This document shows, piece by piece, positions 1 through 7,912 of a DNA stretch of 64,000 nt. This stretch comes from Bacilliculturomica massiliensis. Its GTDB lineage: Bacteria; Bacillota; Clostridia; Peptostreptococcales; Anaerovoracaceae. The stretch lies in NCBI RefSeq assembly GCF_900605495.1, contig NZ_LR027602.1, forward strand, positions 248,001 through 312,000. The letters are read 5' to 3'. Each line of letters starts with the position of its first letter. Within the stretch, counting starts at the first letter, position 1. The position numbers and the translations under genes are program-made. Under the pieces are notes generated by a model, which worked only from the letters and a program-made list of their open reading frames with translations, did no database searches and was not told the origin of the DNA.

Positions 1-820
1 GCGCCAGAGTGGTATCGTCGCCCACTTTGGTGGCCCGGAATCGGAAAAATCCAGCCTTGTTGATGGTGGCGGCCACGACCTGATCGCCGGCCTTCTTTTC
101 CACAGGGATGCTTTCCCCTGTGATGGCGGACTCGTCTACGCTGGAGGATCCGTCCACGATCACTCCGTCCACGGGAATGCTGCTTCCCGGTTTTACCACC
201 ACGATGTCTCCCAGGCGCACGTCCTCTACGGGTATCTCAACGGTGAGACTCCCGGGGCCTTCGGCGGATCCGTCTTCAGCGCCGCCCTCCTCTCCGGCCG
301 CTCCCGTGCCGGAGGAAGGCCGTTCCACCAGAGCAGTCTTGGGAGCCAGATCCATCAGACGGCTCAGAGCCTCGCTGGTCCTGCCTTTGGATCTGGTCTC
401 AAGGTATTTGCCCAGCGTGATGAGAGCCAGTATGGTGGCGGCTGATTCAAAATACAGGTCCATGTGATACTTTTCCACCAGGGCCATGTCCATGACGCCC
501 AGACCGTAGCCCATGCGGTAGATCGCGAATATGCCGTAGATCAGGGCGGCGGCAGAACCGATGGCGATGAGACTGTCCATGTTGGGAGAGCCGCGGAAAA
601 GGGTTTTAAAGCCTACCTGATAGTATTTCTGATTCACATAGACGATGGGAAGACAGAGCAGAAACTGAGTCAGCCCGTAAGAGACGGCGTTTTCCATGCC
701 CGTGAGAAAGCCGGGCAGGGGAAGCCCCATCATGTGCCCCATGGAAACGTACATGAGCGGGATCAGAAATGCAAAGGAGATCCACAGGCGGTTCTTCATG
801 GAGGAGAGCTGTTCTTCCAT
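1..820 (-). CDS. copA: Copper-translocating P-type ATPase, membrane and actuator part (partial)
   Basis: Reads leftward and runs off the window before the phosphorylation domain. The first ATG in the ATPase frame is at 820 ([13 protein letters not shown]). Four hydrophobic segments follow (near [43 protein letters not shown] and [14 protein letters not shown]), then the actuator domain with SAITGES, the dephosphorylation loop of P1B ATPases. The CPC helix and DKTG motif lie beyond the edge. The frame is open back to about 910 but is offset by one base from the HMA-domain ORF at 873-1121, so the two parts cannot be one protein without a frameshift. The sequence before ATG 820 offers only a weak GCGGGAAA ribosome site. 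The family pumps Cu(I) out of the cytoplasm. Family call firm; start uncertain. Confidence 0.85.
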   Translation of the reverse strand, partial: MEEQLSSMKNRLWISFAFLIPLMYVSMGHMMGLPLPGFLTGMENAVSYGLTQFLLCLPIVYVNQKYYQVGFKTLFRGSPNMDSLIAIGSAAALIYGIFAIYRMGYGLGVMDMALVEKYHMDLYFESAATILALITLGKYLETRSKGRTSEALSRLMDLAPKTALVERPSSGTGAAGEEGGAEDGSAEGPGSLTVEIPVEDVRLGDIVVVKPGSSIPVDGVIVDGSSSVDESAITGESIPVEKKAGDQVVAATINKAGFFRFRATKVGDDTTLA

Positions 821-872
821 TACGTTTCCCGCCGCGCCGGGAGCGCTTCCCGCCTGTCCCTTATTCACACCT

Positions 873-1121
873 TTAGTTGTGTACGAGAAAGGCTTTGGGT
901 TTACCTTTGGGAGCGGTGACGCGGGCGCCGTAGCCGGCGTCCTCCACCGCTTTTATGATAACCTGTTCATTGAGCAGAGCGTCGTCGTAACTGACCCACA
1001 TGCTGTTGGTCAGCAGATTGACTTCCGCCTTTTCCACACCGGAAAGACGACCGACCGCTTTTTCCACATGAGCGGAACAGGCGGAACAGGTCATACCGGT
1101 CACATCGAATTTTTCTTTCAT
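873..1121 (-). CDS. HMA copper-binding domain (CopZ-like, or frameshifted N-terminus of CopA)
   Basis: This 82-residue ORF has an excellent ribosome site (GGGAGG, 5 bases before the ATG at 1121). It contains [15 protein letters not shown], the Cys12-x-x-Cys15 Cu(I)-binding loop of HMA domains, and the usual GYGA end of the fold, then a short basic tail stopping at 873. Alone it would be a CopZ-like copper chaperone. The ATPase body continues directly downstream in the +1 frame with no good start of its own, so this is more likely the first domain of CopA separated by a frameshift. Two CCCAAAG heptamers (911-905 and 899-893, minus strand) lie in the linker. That heptamer is the slippery site known from E. 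coli copA. Confidence 0.8.
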   Translation of the reverse strand: MKEKFDVTGMTCSACSAHVEKAVGRLSGVEKAEVNLLTNSMWVSYDDALLNEQVIIKAVEDAGYGARVTAPKGKPKAFLVHN

Positions 1122-1443
1122 TTATTCCTCCCATACACCTGGATATATCTTTCCCATATCAAAAATTATTATAACTTAGGAAGCGGCGCCCATCATGCGC
1201 TGCGTATGTACCTGACCGCCTCCGGAAAAGAAAGGATCAGATTCAGTTTATGCGTATCAGATTATATGATACCCCTGGCCGGCTGCGGATAAACGCCAGA
1301 AATTGACTTTCGGCTGCGGCCCTTAAGTTTCTGAATCTTACAAAATTAACGGCGTCAGGCAATATCACGAGAGGTTTTATGCTGTAAAATAAGTGTGTGT
1401 CAGACCGGCGGCACATGTGCGTGTCTCAGATCAAATAAGATCG

Positions 1444-1478
1444 TTATCATTCGTGATAAATTTTATCATTCATGATAA
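1444..1478. promoter_or_regulatory. Candidate enhancer (UAS) sites for a sigma-54 activator
   Basis: Two palindromes lie side by side: TTATCATTCGTGATAA (1444-1459) and TTATCATTCATGATAA (1463-1478), with centres 19 bp apart, about two helical turns. They sit about 125-160 bp upstream of a sigma-54 -24/-12 promoter, the usual placing of enhancer-binding-protein sites. Similar TGATAA half-sites with the same 19-bp step occur at 26049-26082 before the other plus-strand sigma-54 promoter. The obvious candidate ligand is the activator at 24234. The rest of 1122-1709 is AT-rich and non-coding, with no credible gene apart from a short leader ORF at its end. Confidence 0.65.
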
Positions 1479-1602
1479 TAGTTTTCAAATTGTATACGAA
1501 TTTTCAAGGGAGAGAGGGGGTGAAAAGGCGGTGAGGCGCGCCAGATCCTTGAATTTCGCAGCAAAAAGAAGAAAAACAAAATGATTTGTAATTGTTTGAA
1601 AA

Positions 1603-1619
1603 TTGGCACGTGTTTTGCA
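1603..1619 (+). promoter_or_regulatory. Sigma-54 (-24/-12) promoter
   Basis: TTGGCACGTGTTTTGCA matches the RpoN consensus TGGCACG-N4-TTGC, with the invariant GG (1605-1606) and GC (1617-1618) separated by 10 bases. It faces the hydrolase at 1710 and, because the following genes are tightly spaced and co-directional, probably the run up to 18082. Confidence 0.88.
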
Positions 1620-1674
1620 AATTATATGAGTATCTGATCTCACCGGATTCACCGGAGGTGAAAGAGGTGTACAG

Positions 1675-1713
1675 ATGCTAAGCGGATCAATCGTTAGGGA
1701 GGATGAAAAATGA
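1675..1713 (+). CDS. Possible 12-residue leader peptide coupled to the next gene
   Basis: A short ORF (MLSGSIVREDEK) follows an AGAGGTG ribosome-site-like sequence. Its TGA stop overlaps the ATG of the hydrolase at 1710 as ATGA, so ribosomes could pass directly to the next gene. It starts about 45 bases after the expected sigma-54 transcription start. It may be chance: the downstream gene has its own good site (GGGAGG at 1697-1702), and the peptide has no run of regulatory codons. Confidence 0.25.
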   Translation: MLSGSIVREDEK

Positions 1714-2630
1714 GCAATCTACCAGAGACAGGATTCAGATCCATGATGAAAAAGCTTTACGGCGACTGGGGTGTGGATTCTGAAGTGGGCAGGCTGAGAG
1801 CGGTGCTGATGCGGCGTCCGGGAAAGGAGATCGAGGGGATCACCGATCCGGAGGCGATGGCCATGAAGGAGATCTGGGACCCGGGCAGGGTTCGGGAGCA
1901 GCACGACGCGCTGGCTGAGATCTACAGGAACAACGGCGTGGAGGTGTACTATATCGAGGATATGGACCCGGCGCTTCCCAACGCTGTCTATGCACGGGAT
2001 CTGGTTCTCATGACGCCGGAAGGCGCCATCGTGGCCAGACCGGCCGCCGGATGCCGCATCGGGGAAGAAGTTTATGCGGCGAAGCAGCTGATGAAGATCG
2101 GCGTGCCCATCATCAAAACGGTAAACGGGAACGGCGTGTTCGACGGGGCCTGCTGTCTGTGGATGGACAGAAGGACCTGTCTCATGGGCTACGGCAAGCG
2201 CTGCAACGCCTCAGCCGCGGCGCAGGTGGAAGAGGAGCTCCGCAACATGGGCGTGGAGGATCTGATCAAGGTGGAGATACCCAGAGGTCTGGCCCATCTG
2301 GACAGCTTCATGGCCTTCGCGGACCTGAAGGTGGCGCTGGTACTGAAGCTGGCAGCCCCCGATACGATCTGCAACGCCCTTGAGGAACGGGAAGTCCGGA
2401 TCGTGGATATTCCGGATTACGAGGAATTCCGCAGATTCTGTCAGAACTTCGTGGCCCTTGAACCCGGCCGCATCGTAATGCCCACGGGCTGTCCGAAGAC
2501 GGTAAACGCGCTGGAAAAAGCGGGAGTAGAATGCATCCAGCTGGATGTGAGCGAGGTCCTGAAAGGGAACGGAGCCATCCACTGCATGACGGCGTTCCTG
2601 AAACGGGACAGCGTACCGCTCTACAGGTAG
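1710..2630 (+). CDS. Guanidino-group hydrolase, arginine deiminase/DDAH-like (pentein), paralogue 1
   Basis: The 306-residue protein has the pentein-fold pattern of arginine deiminase and dimethylarginine dimethylaminohydrolase: VLMRRPGKE near the start, LPNAVYARD (Asp97) followed by TPEGAIVARP, FDGA (Asp145), HLDSF (His196) and a C-terminal GAIHCMTAFL with the nucleophile Cys292. These enzymes attack a guanidine carbon through a Cys thiouronium intermediate. The substrate (arginine, methylarginine, agmatine or another guanidino compound) cannot be read from sequence. It is cytoplasmic, with no signal peptide. It is the first main gene after the sigma-54 promoter. Paralogues lie at 4097 and 26215. 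ATG 1710 has GGGAGG 7 bases upstream. Confidence 0.85.
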   Translation: MSNLPETGFRSMMKKLYGDWGVDSEVGRLRAVLMRRPGKEIEGITDPEAMAMKEIWDPGRVREQHDALAEIYRNNGVEVYYIEDMDPALPNAVYARDLVLMTPEGAIVARPAAGCRIGEEVYAAKQLMKIGVPIIKTVNGNGVFDGACCLWMDRRTCLMGYGKRCNASAAAQVEEELRNMGVEDLIKVEIPRGLAHLDSFMAFADLKVALVLKLAAPDTICNALEEREVRIVDIPDYEEFRRFCQNFVALEPGRIVMPTGCPKTVNALEKAGVECIQLDVSEVLKGNGAIHCMTAFLKRDSVPLYR

Positions 2631-2734
2631 CCGGGCAAACGTTATCCGGAAAACGCCATCGGGCAGAGAAAGCCCGGAACATAACAGTTGATATTATTCG
2701 TTAATGACGCCGACGGATCGAGGAGCCTGAAACC

Positions 2735-4072
2735 ATGGACAGAATGTATGAAGAAATGATCAACCGAAAGGAACTGCGCTGCGCGGAGGGCTATCTGGAA
2801 AAGAGCGCAGAAGGAGAATTGTTGTTTTGCGGTCACAACGCCAGAGAGCTGGCGGAAGAGTACGGCACGCCCCTGATGGCGTTCAGCGAAAGCCGTCTGA
2901 AGGAGAACTACCGCAGGATGCGATCCGCTTTTGAAAAATGCTACCCGAAGATACAGATCTGCTTCGCCTGTAAATCCAACCATTTGCTGGGCGTGATCAG
3001 CGTGCTGAAGGGGGAAGGGGCTTACGCCGACGTGGTCTCAGGGGGAGAATTTTACAAGGCGGAGAAGGCGGGGACGGACCCGGAACATATCGTGATGAAC
3101 GGGAACAACAAGTCCGACGCGGAGATCCTCATGGGGATAAGAAAGGGAGCCATGATCAATGTGGATTCCCTCTCGGAGCTTGAAAGAGTGGCGTCCGCAG
3201 CGGAGTCAGAGGGGAAAAAGGCCAGGATCTGCATCCGCGTCAATCCCGACGTAACAGCGGACAGCATTGCGGAGTTTCTGACGGGATTGAAGAAGAGCAA
3301 ATTCGGCGTCGATATGGATAATGGAGACGCGCTGCGGGCGTTTCGCCGGGCGCGGGACGCGTCCTGTCTCGCGGTAGAAGGGATCCACTGTCACATCGGA
3401 TCCCAGATAGAAAATCGGGAATTTTACCGGCAGGCTGTGGAAAAGGTCATGGATTTCTGCGGGACTCTGAAACGGGAGCTGGGACTGGAGCTATCCTGCG
3501 TGAATATGGGGGGCGGCTTCGCCATTCCCTTTGAATATCTGGACCAGGTGGATCGGGCGGAGGATTTCGCCGAGCTTGTGACGGGCGTGATAAAAAAGAA
3601 GATTTGCGAACACGGTCTGAAGCCGCCGGTCCTCATGATCGAGCCGGGAGGATCGCTGGTGGGAAACACGGCGGTCACCCTGTGCCGGGTGGGAAGGATC
3701 AAGCAGAAAGAGGAAAAACGCCTGGCGGCTCTGGACGCGGGAGGGGATCTGCTGCTGCGGGCCACACAGGGCTGGTATACGTACCGGGCGGTCTGCGCCA
3801 ACAAGCTGGGAGAGGCGGGGGATATGCTGTATGATCTGGTGGGTCCGCTGTGCTACGAGGGAGATATCCCCGCACGGGACAGGATGCTGCCGGAGCTTGA
3901 AGAAGGAGACCTGATCGCCTTCCTGGACACGGGAGCTTACGTGACGACTCTCATGAACCAGTATAACGGAAGGTTGCTGCCTGCGGTCCTCATGATCACG
4001 GAGGAGGGCGGCGTAAAGGTGATTCGCCGGAGGGATTCCTATGAGGATCTTATAAGGAATGAAATGGTATAG
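2735..4072 (+). CDS. PLP-dependent fold-III decarboxylase (LysA/ornithine-arginine decarboxylase family)
   Basis: The 445-residue protein has the alanine-racemase-like barrel and C-terminal beta domain of DAP/ornithine/arginine decarboxylases. FACKSNHLLG carries the PLP Schiff-base lysine. HCHIGSQI, MGGGF and EPGGSLVGN bind the cofactor. GPLCYEGD stands where DAP decarboxylases have GPxCESGD, and the late DTGAYVTTLMNQYNGR forms the dimer active-site edge. The change at CESGD argues against simple diaminopimelate decarboxylase. Set between two guanidino hydrolases, it probably decarboxylates a basic amino acid such as ornithine, lysine, arginine or citrulline. ATG 2735 follows GAGGAG. The specificity call is inference. 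Confidence 0.85.
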   Translation: MDRMYEEMINRKELRCAEGYLEKSAEGELLFCGHNARELAEEYGTPLMAFSESRLKENYRRMRSAFEKCYPKIQICFACKSNHLLGVISVLKGEGAYADVVSGGEFYKAEKAGTDPEHIVMNGNNKSDAEILMGIRKGAMINVDSLSELERVASAAESEGKKARICIRVNPDVTADSIAEFLTGLKKSKFGVDMDNGDALRAFRRARDASCLAVEGIHCHIGSQIENREFYRQAVEKVMDFCGTLKRELGLELSCVNMGGGFAIPFEYLDQVDRAEDFAELVTGVIKKKICEHGLKPPVLMIEPGGSLVGNTAVTLCRVGRIKQKEEKRLAALDAGGDLLLRATQGWYTYRAVCANKLGEAGDMLYDLVGPLCYEGDIPARDRMLPELEEGDLIAFLDTGAYVTTLMNQYNGRLLPAVLMITEEGGVKVIRRRDSYEDLIRNEMV

Positions 4073-4096
4073 CTAAGAAGTAGGAGGGAAGTGGAA

Positions 4097-5074
4097 ATGC
4101 TGGAAGAGAGAACAAGAATACGCATGGAGGACAAAACGGTAGATGTGGATACCCTGGAGGGAGAACGGTGGTTTCCGGAAGAAAGAAGCTTTATTGAGGA
4201 TCTGCCCCTGTACTGGGGAGACTGGGGATGCGCCTCCGAAGTGGGCAGCCTGAAGGCTGTTCTGCTGCGCAGGCCGGGAGCGGAGATCGAGAATTTCGAC
4301 TACAGGGCCGTGAGATTCAGAGAGCCTGTAGATCCGGAGAAATGCAGAAAGCAGCACGACGCGCTGGCGGATTTCTACAGGGAGCGGGGCGTCCGGGTCT
4401 ACTATGTGGAAGATCAGAGGAACGACCGTCCCAACGCATTATTCTGCAGGGATCATGTGTTTATGACGCCGGAAGGAGCGATCCTCACCAGGCCGGCCAT
4501 TGCCGCCAGAAGGGGGGAAGAGCGGTATGCGGCGGAGGCGCTGATCCGATTAGGCGTACCGATCATCAAGACGATCAGCGGCAACGGGTATTTTGAAGGG
4601 GCCAACGCCATGTGGGTAGACAGAAAAACCGTCATTTTGTCCACCAGTTCCCGGACGAACCGCGAGGGCTTCCAGCAGGTAGAGACAGAACTGAGAAGGA
4701 TGGGAGTCGAGGAGATCATCGATATGCAGATCCCGTATGGGCACGCCCACATCGACGGACTTCTCAATATAGCCAGCGACGACACCGTTGTGATACACGC
4801 CCCGCAGACGCCCTATGAAGTGGTGGATAAGCTGAAGCGGAAGGGATACAGGATCATTGAAGCCCCGTCCCTCACCGAGGTGGAATTCGGTTCCGGCACA
4901 AATTTTGTGGCTCTGAACCCGGGAGAAGTAGTGATGAGCATCACGTCGCCGCGCACTACGGAGCTCATGGAAAAAGCGGGGATCAAGGTCCACACCCTGG
5001 ATCTGACCGAGCTCCAGAAGGGCGGAGGGTGCGTGCACTGCATGACGGCGGCGCTGAAGCGGAACGACTGCTGA
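4097..5074 (+). CDS. Guanidino-group hydrolase, arginine deiminase/DDAH-like, paralogue 2
   Basis: The 325-residue pentein hydrolase carries an N-terminal extension of about 25 residues compared with paralogues 1 and 3. Conserved landmarks are VLLRRPGAE, FCRDHVFMTPEGAILTRP, FEGAN (Glu where paralogues 1 and 3 have Asp), HAHID (His218) and GCVHCMTAAL with the nucleophile Cys315. The variation around FEGAN and NREG suggests a different substrate from paralogue 1. ATG 4097 is preferred over GTG 4091 because AGGAGG (4082-4087) is 9 bases from the ATG but only 3 from the GTG. It begins 24 bases after the decarboxylase, clearly in one operon. Confidence 0.83.
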   Translation: MLEERTRIRMEDKTVDVDTLEGERWFPEERSFIEDLPLYWGDWGCASEVGSLKAVLLRRPGAEIENFDYRAVRFREPVDPEKCRKQHDALADFYRERGVRVYYVEDQRNDRPNALFCRDHVFMTPEGAILTRPAIAARRGEERYAAEALIRLGVPIIKTISGNGYFEGANAMWVDRKTVILSTSSRTNREGFQQVETELRRMGVEEIIDMQIPYGHAHIDGLLNIASDDTVVIHAPQTPYEVVDKLKRKGYRIIEAPSLTEVEFGSGTNFVALNPGEVVMSITSPRTTELMEKAGIKVHTLDLTELQKGGGCVHCMTAALKRNDC

Positions 5075-5147
5075 GGCCGGTTTTAAAACTCCCGGGCGGT
5101 CCCGGCGAGGCGGAATGGATATAAGCATGAGACGAGGAGGAAGCAAA

Positions 5148-6854
5148 ATGTTGAAAAGAAGATTCGCTTTACTGATGGTAATCATCATGTCACTGTCAAT
5201 GTTTGCAGGCTGCGGGGGAGAACCCGCGGATTCCGGCGGCGGTCAATCCAATGCGGAAAGCGATACGGTGATCTGGAGAATGCGCTCCGAGCCCCGTTCG
5301 CTGGATCCGCAGAGAAACTTTTCCAGCGATGGAAGCCACATTATCCAGAATACATATGAGGGGCTGTACGCGGAAAAGATCGGCGGCATCGAGCCGTCCA
5401 TGGCGGAGAGCTACGACGTGTCGGAAGACGGGCTGATCTACACCTTCCATCTGAGAGAAGGTCTTAAATGGTCCGACGGCGAACCTCTGACCGCAAAAGA
5501 CTTTGAGTATTCGTGGAAGCGGTTGTGCGCGCCGGAGACAGGCGCCACCACCTCCTTTATGATGACAAACTACATCAAAGGAGCCATGGAATACCTGATG
5601 GGAGAGGGAACCGCCGACGAGATGGGCGTCAGAGCTCTTGACGACCGCACCCTGGAAGTCGAACTGAAAAACCCGGTGCCCTACTTCGTAAACCTGACCA
5701 CGTTTTATTCTTATTTTCCGTGCAGACAGGACATCGTGGAGGAATACGGCGACGGATGGGACAAAAACCCGGAGACGAGTATATCCAACGGGCCCTTCAG
5801 GCTTGCAGAATATCAGACCGGTTCTCACATTGTCTTAGAAAAGAATGAATACTTTTGGAATGCGGAAAACGTTCATATCAATAGAATCAAGGGACTTATG
5901 CTGGGCGACGCCTCCACGGCGTTGAACGGCTATGAGGCGGGAGAGATCGACGTGATGCAGAGTCCGCCCCTGGACGAGATCACGAGACTGAAAGCGGAGG
6001 ACCCCAATCTGCAGATCCTGCCCTCCATCGGCACTTTCTCGATCAACTTCAACGTGGATAAAGCGCCCACAAACGATCTCAATGTGCGGAAAGCCCTGAC
6101 TCTTGCCATCGACCGGACAAAGATCGTGGAACAGGTGACCAAGGGCGGAGAGATCCCCGCCACCGGTTATATTGCCAGCGCCTTCGTCTTCTCCGACGGC
6201 ACGTCTTTCCGCCAGATGGATGAGAATGGAAACCTGGTAGAAGAATATGGGATCGACCCCTCTGGGGCGCAGGTCGAGGAAGCGAAGGCCGCTCTGGCGG
6301 CAGCCGGCTATCCCGACGGGAAAGGTTTCCCCAAGATCGAATATCTCTACGATACGGACGAGGCCAGCAAGAAGATAGCGGAAGCGCTGCAGGCCATGTG
6401 GAAAGAAAACCTGAATATCGACGTGACCCTCAGAAACGAGGACCGGTCCGTGTTTAACGAGAATACCATCAAGGGAAACTACGACGTCTCCAAGGGCGGC
6501 TGGTGGGCTGATTACTACGATCCCATGTCCATGTTCGACACCTGCCTGTCCTATTCGGGGAACAATAAGGTCCAGTGGAGATGGAATGAGCAGCCCATCG
6601 TGGCGCCTCACGATCACACGCTGAATCCGGAAAACAAGGAATTCGACGACGCTGTGAACATGGCCCAGCAGACCACGGGAACGGAGCGGGACGAGTGGCT
6701 CAGGAAGGCCGAGAAGGTCATCATGGATAATTTTGTAACAGCTCCGGTCTACTATTACACGGATGTGATCCTGGTCAATCAGAACAGGGTAGAGGGCGTA
6801 GGACTTACCCCGGTAGGATTCTGGTGCTTCAAGGAAGGCCGTATGGTGGAATAG
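5148..6854 (+). CDS. Oligopeptide ABC transporter substrate-binding lipoprotein (SBP family 5)
   Basis: The start MLKRRFALLMVIIMSLSMFAGCGG is a lipoprotein signal with the lipobox cysteine in FAGC. The mature part is a typical OppA/DppA-like protein of about 545 residues, with WRMRSEPRSLDPQ, the family block LREGLKWSDGEPLTAKDFEYSWKR (split here as LREGLKWSDG and EPLTAKDFEYSWKR) and GWWADYYDPMSMFDT near the end. It is anchored outside the membrane and delivers peptides to the permeases that follow. ATG 5148 is chosen because AGGAGG (5135-5140) is 7 bases before it; the longer reading would bury the signal peptide. The preceding guanidino hydrolases hint at basic or modified peptides as cargo (inference). 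Confidence 0.92.
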   Translation: MLKRRFALLMVIIMSLSMFAGCGGEPADSGGGQSNAESDTVIWRMRSEPRSLDPQRNFSSDGSHIIQNTYEGLYAEKIGGIEPSMAESYDVSEDGLIYTFHLREGLKWSDGEPLTAKDFEYSWKRLCAPETGATTSFMMTNYIKGAMEYLMGEGTADEMGVRALDDRTLEVELKNPVPYFVNLTTFYSYFPCRQDIVEEYGDGWDKNPETSISNGPFRLAEYQTGSHIVLEKNEYFWNAENVHINRIKGLMLGDASTALNGYEAGEIDVMQSPPLDEITRLKAEDPNLQILPSIGTFSINFNVDKAPTNDLNVRKALTLAIDRTKIVEQVTKGGEIPATGYIASAFVFSDGTSFRQMDENGNLVEEYGIDPSGAQVEEAKAALAAAGYPDGKGFPKIEYLYDTDEASKKIAEALQAMWKENLNIDVTLRNEDRSVFNENTIKGNYDVSKGGWWADYYDPMSMFDTCLSYSGNNKVQWRWNEQPIVAPHDHTLNPENKEFDDAVNMAQQTTGTERDEWLRKAEKVIMDNFVTAPVYYYTDVILVNQNRVEGVGLTPVGFWCFKEGRMVE

Positions 6855-6874
6855 CATAAACAGCACGTTGCAGT

Positions 6875-6906
6875 ACGGCTAAAGAGACGCCTGTCTCTTT
6901 AGCCGT
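6875..6906 (+). terminator. Intercistronic hairpin (attenuating or mRNA-stabilising)
   Basis: A perfect 14-bp stem, ACGGCTAAAGAGAC (6875-6888) with GTCTCTTTAGCCGT (6893-6906), has a GCCT loop and no following T-tract. It lies between the binding-protein gene and the first permease gene. This is the usual place for a structure that protects the abundant binding-protein mRNA and lets only part of transcription through. A true rho-independent terminator is unlikely without the U-run. Confidence 0.6.
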
Positions 6907-6985
6907 GCTCTCAGTTGGCAACAGCGGGCGCGGCAAAGACCGCGCGCTCTCGCAGCGGCAGAGACTTGCGGGAAAGGAAGAAGCG

Positions 6986-7903
6986 ATGGGGAGATACATT
7001 TTTAAGAGAGTTGTATCGGCTATTGTCACCATTTGGTTTATCATGACTCTCACATTCGTATTGATGATGAATATACCGGGAGACCCGTTCACGGAAGACA
7101 AGGTTTTGTCGCCGGAGATCAAGCAGGCGGTATACGCCAAGTACGGCCTGGATAAACCGGTCTTCGAACAGTATATCACATATATGACCAATTATATGAC
7201 GGGGGATTTCGGCGTCTCCTTCAAAAAAGTGGGGCTGACGACGAAGGAGATCATATTGAGCGGTTTCCCGTACTCACTGAAGATCGGCGCCTGGGCGTCC
7301 CTCTTCATTATTGTCGGAGGAGTGGCGATGGGGGTGGCTGCCGCCTTGCGGCAAAATCGCCTGACGGACAGAGGCGTTATGATCCTGTCCACACTGGGGG
7401 CCACCATACCCAGCTTCGTGCTGGCCTCGGTGTTCCTGTATGTGTTCAGTAAACAGCTGGGGTGGGTCCCGTCCTTTGGAGTGGGCACGTGGAAACACTA
7501 TATCGGCCCGATCCTGTGCATATCCGCCTTCAATCTGGCTTTTCTGGCCAGATTGACCAGGACGTCTGTTCTGGAGGTCCTGCAGCAGGATTACATCAGA
7601 ACGGCCAGGGCGAAGGGACTTTCCGAGTTCACTGTGGTGGGAAAGCATGTGCTGAGAAACGCGCTGATACCGGTCATCACGTATATCGGCCCGATGATCG
7701 CCACGATCCTCACGGGGTCCTTTGTGATAGAGAAGGTCTTTGGAATACCCGGCATCGGACAGTTGTTCACGTCGAGCATTCTGAACAGAGATTACACCCT
7801 TATCATGGGAATCACCGTATTTTTCGCCGTTTTTCTTGTAGTCCTGGTACTGATCGTGGACATCATTTATGTGCTGATCGATCCGCGAATCAAGTATGAC
7901 TAG
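6986..7903 (+). CDS. Oligopeptide ABC transporter permease (DppB/OppB type)
   Basis: MGRYIFKRVVSAIVTIWFIMTLTFVLM is the typical N-terminus of the first peptide permease. LTRTSVLEVLQQDYIRTARAKGL contains the EAA-loop contact with the ATPases (DYIRTARAKGL) and HVLRNALIPVITYIGP follows it; six membrane helices are expected. ATG 6986 follows AAAGGAAG; the longer upstream reading from 6905 has no ribosome site and starts inside the intercistronic hairpin. It pairs with the permease at 7913 to form the channel. Confidence 0.93.
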   Translation: MGRYIFKRVVSAIVTIWFIMTLTFVLMMNIPGDPFTEDKVLSPEIKQAVYAKYGLDKPVFEQYITYMTNYMTGDFGVSFKKVGLTTKEIILSGFPYSLKIGAWASLFIIVGGVAMGVAAALRQNRLTDRGVMILSTLGATIPSFVLASVFLYVFSKQLGWVPSFGVGTWKHYIGPILCISAFNLAFLARLTRTSVLEVLQQDYIRTARAKGLSEFTVVGKHVLRNALIPVITYIGPMIATILTGSFVIEKVFGIPGIGQLFTSSILNRDYTLIMGITVFFAVFLVVLVLIVDIIYVLIDPRIKYD

Positions 7904-7912
7904 GAGGTAGCT

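Noticed and set aside
1393-1584. 63-codon plus-strand open frame in the region before the first guanidino hydrolase
   Set aside because: It overlaps the activator-site palindromes, has no ribosome site and its translation is not protein-like.
5835-6866. Open frame of 343 codons antisense to the peptide-binding lipoprotein
   Set aside because: No ribosome site or family motif; the plus-strand gene has a full lipobox and family blocks.
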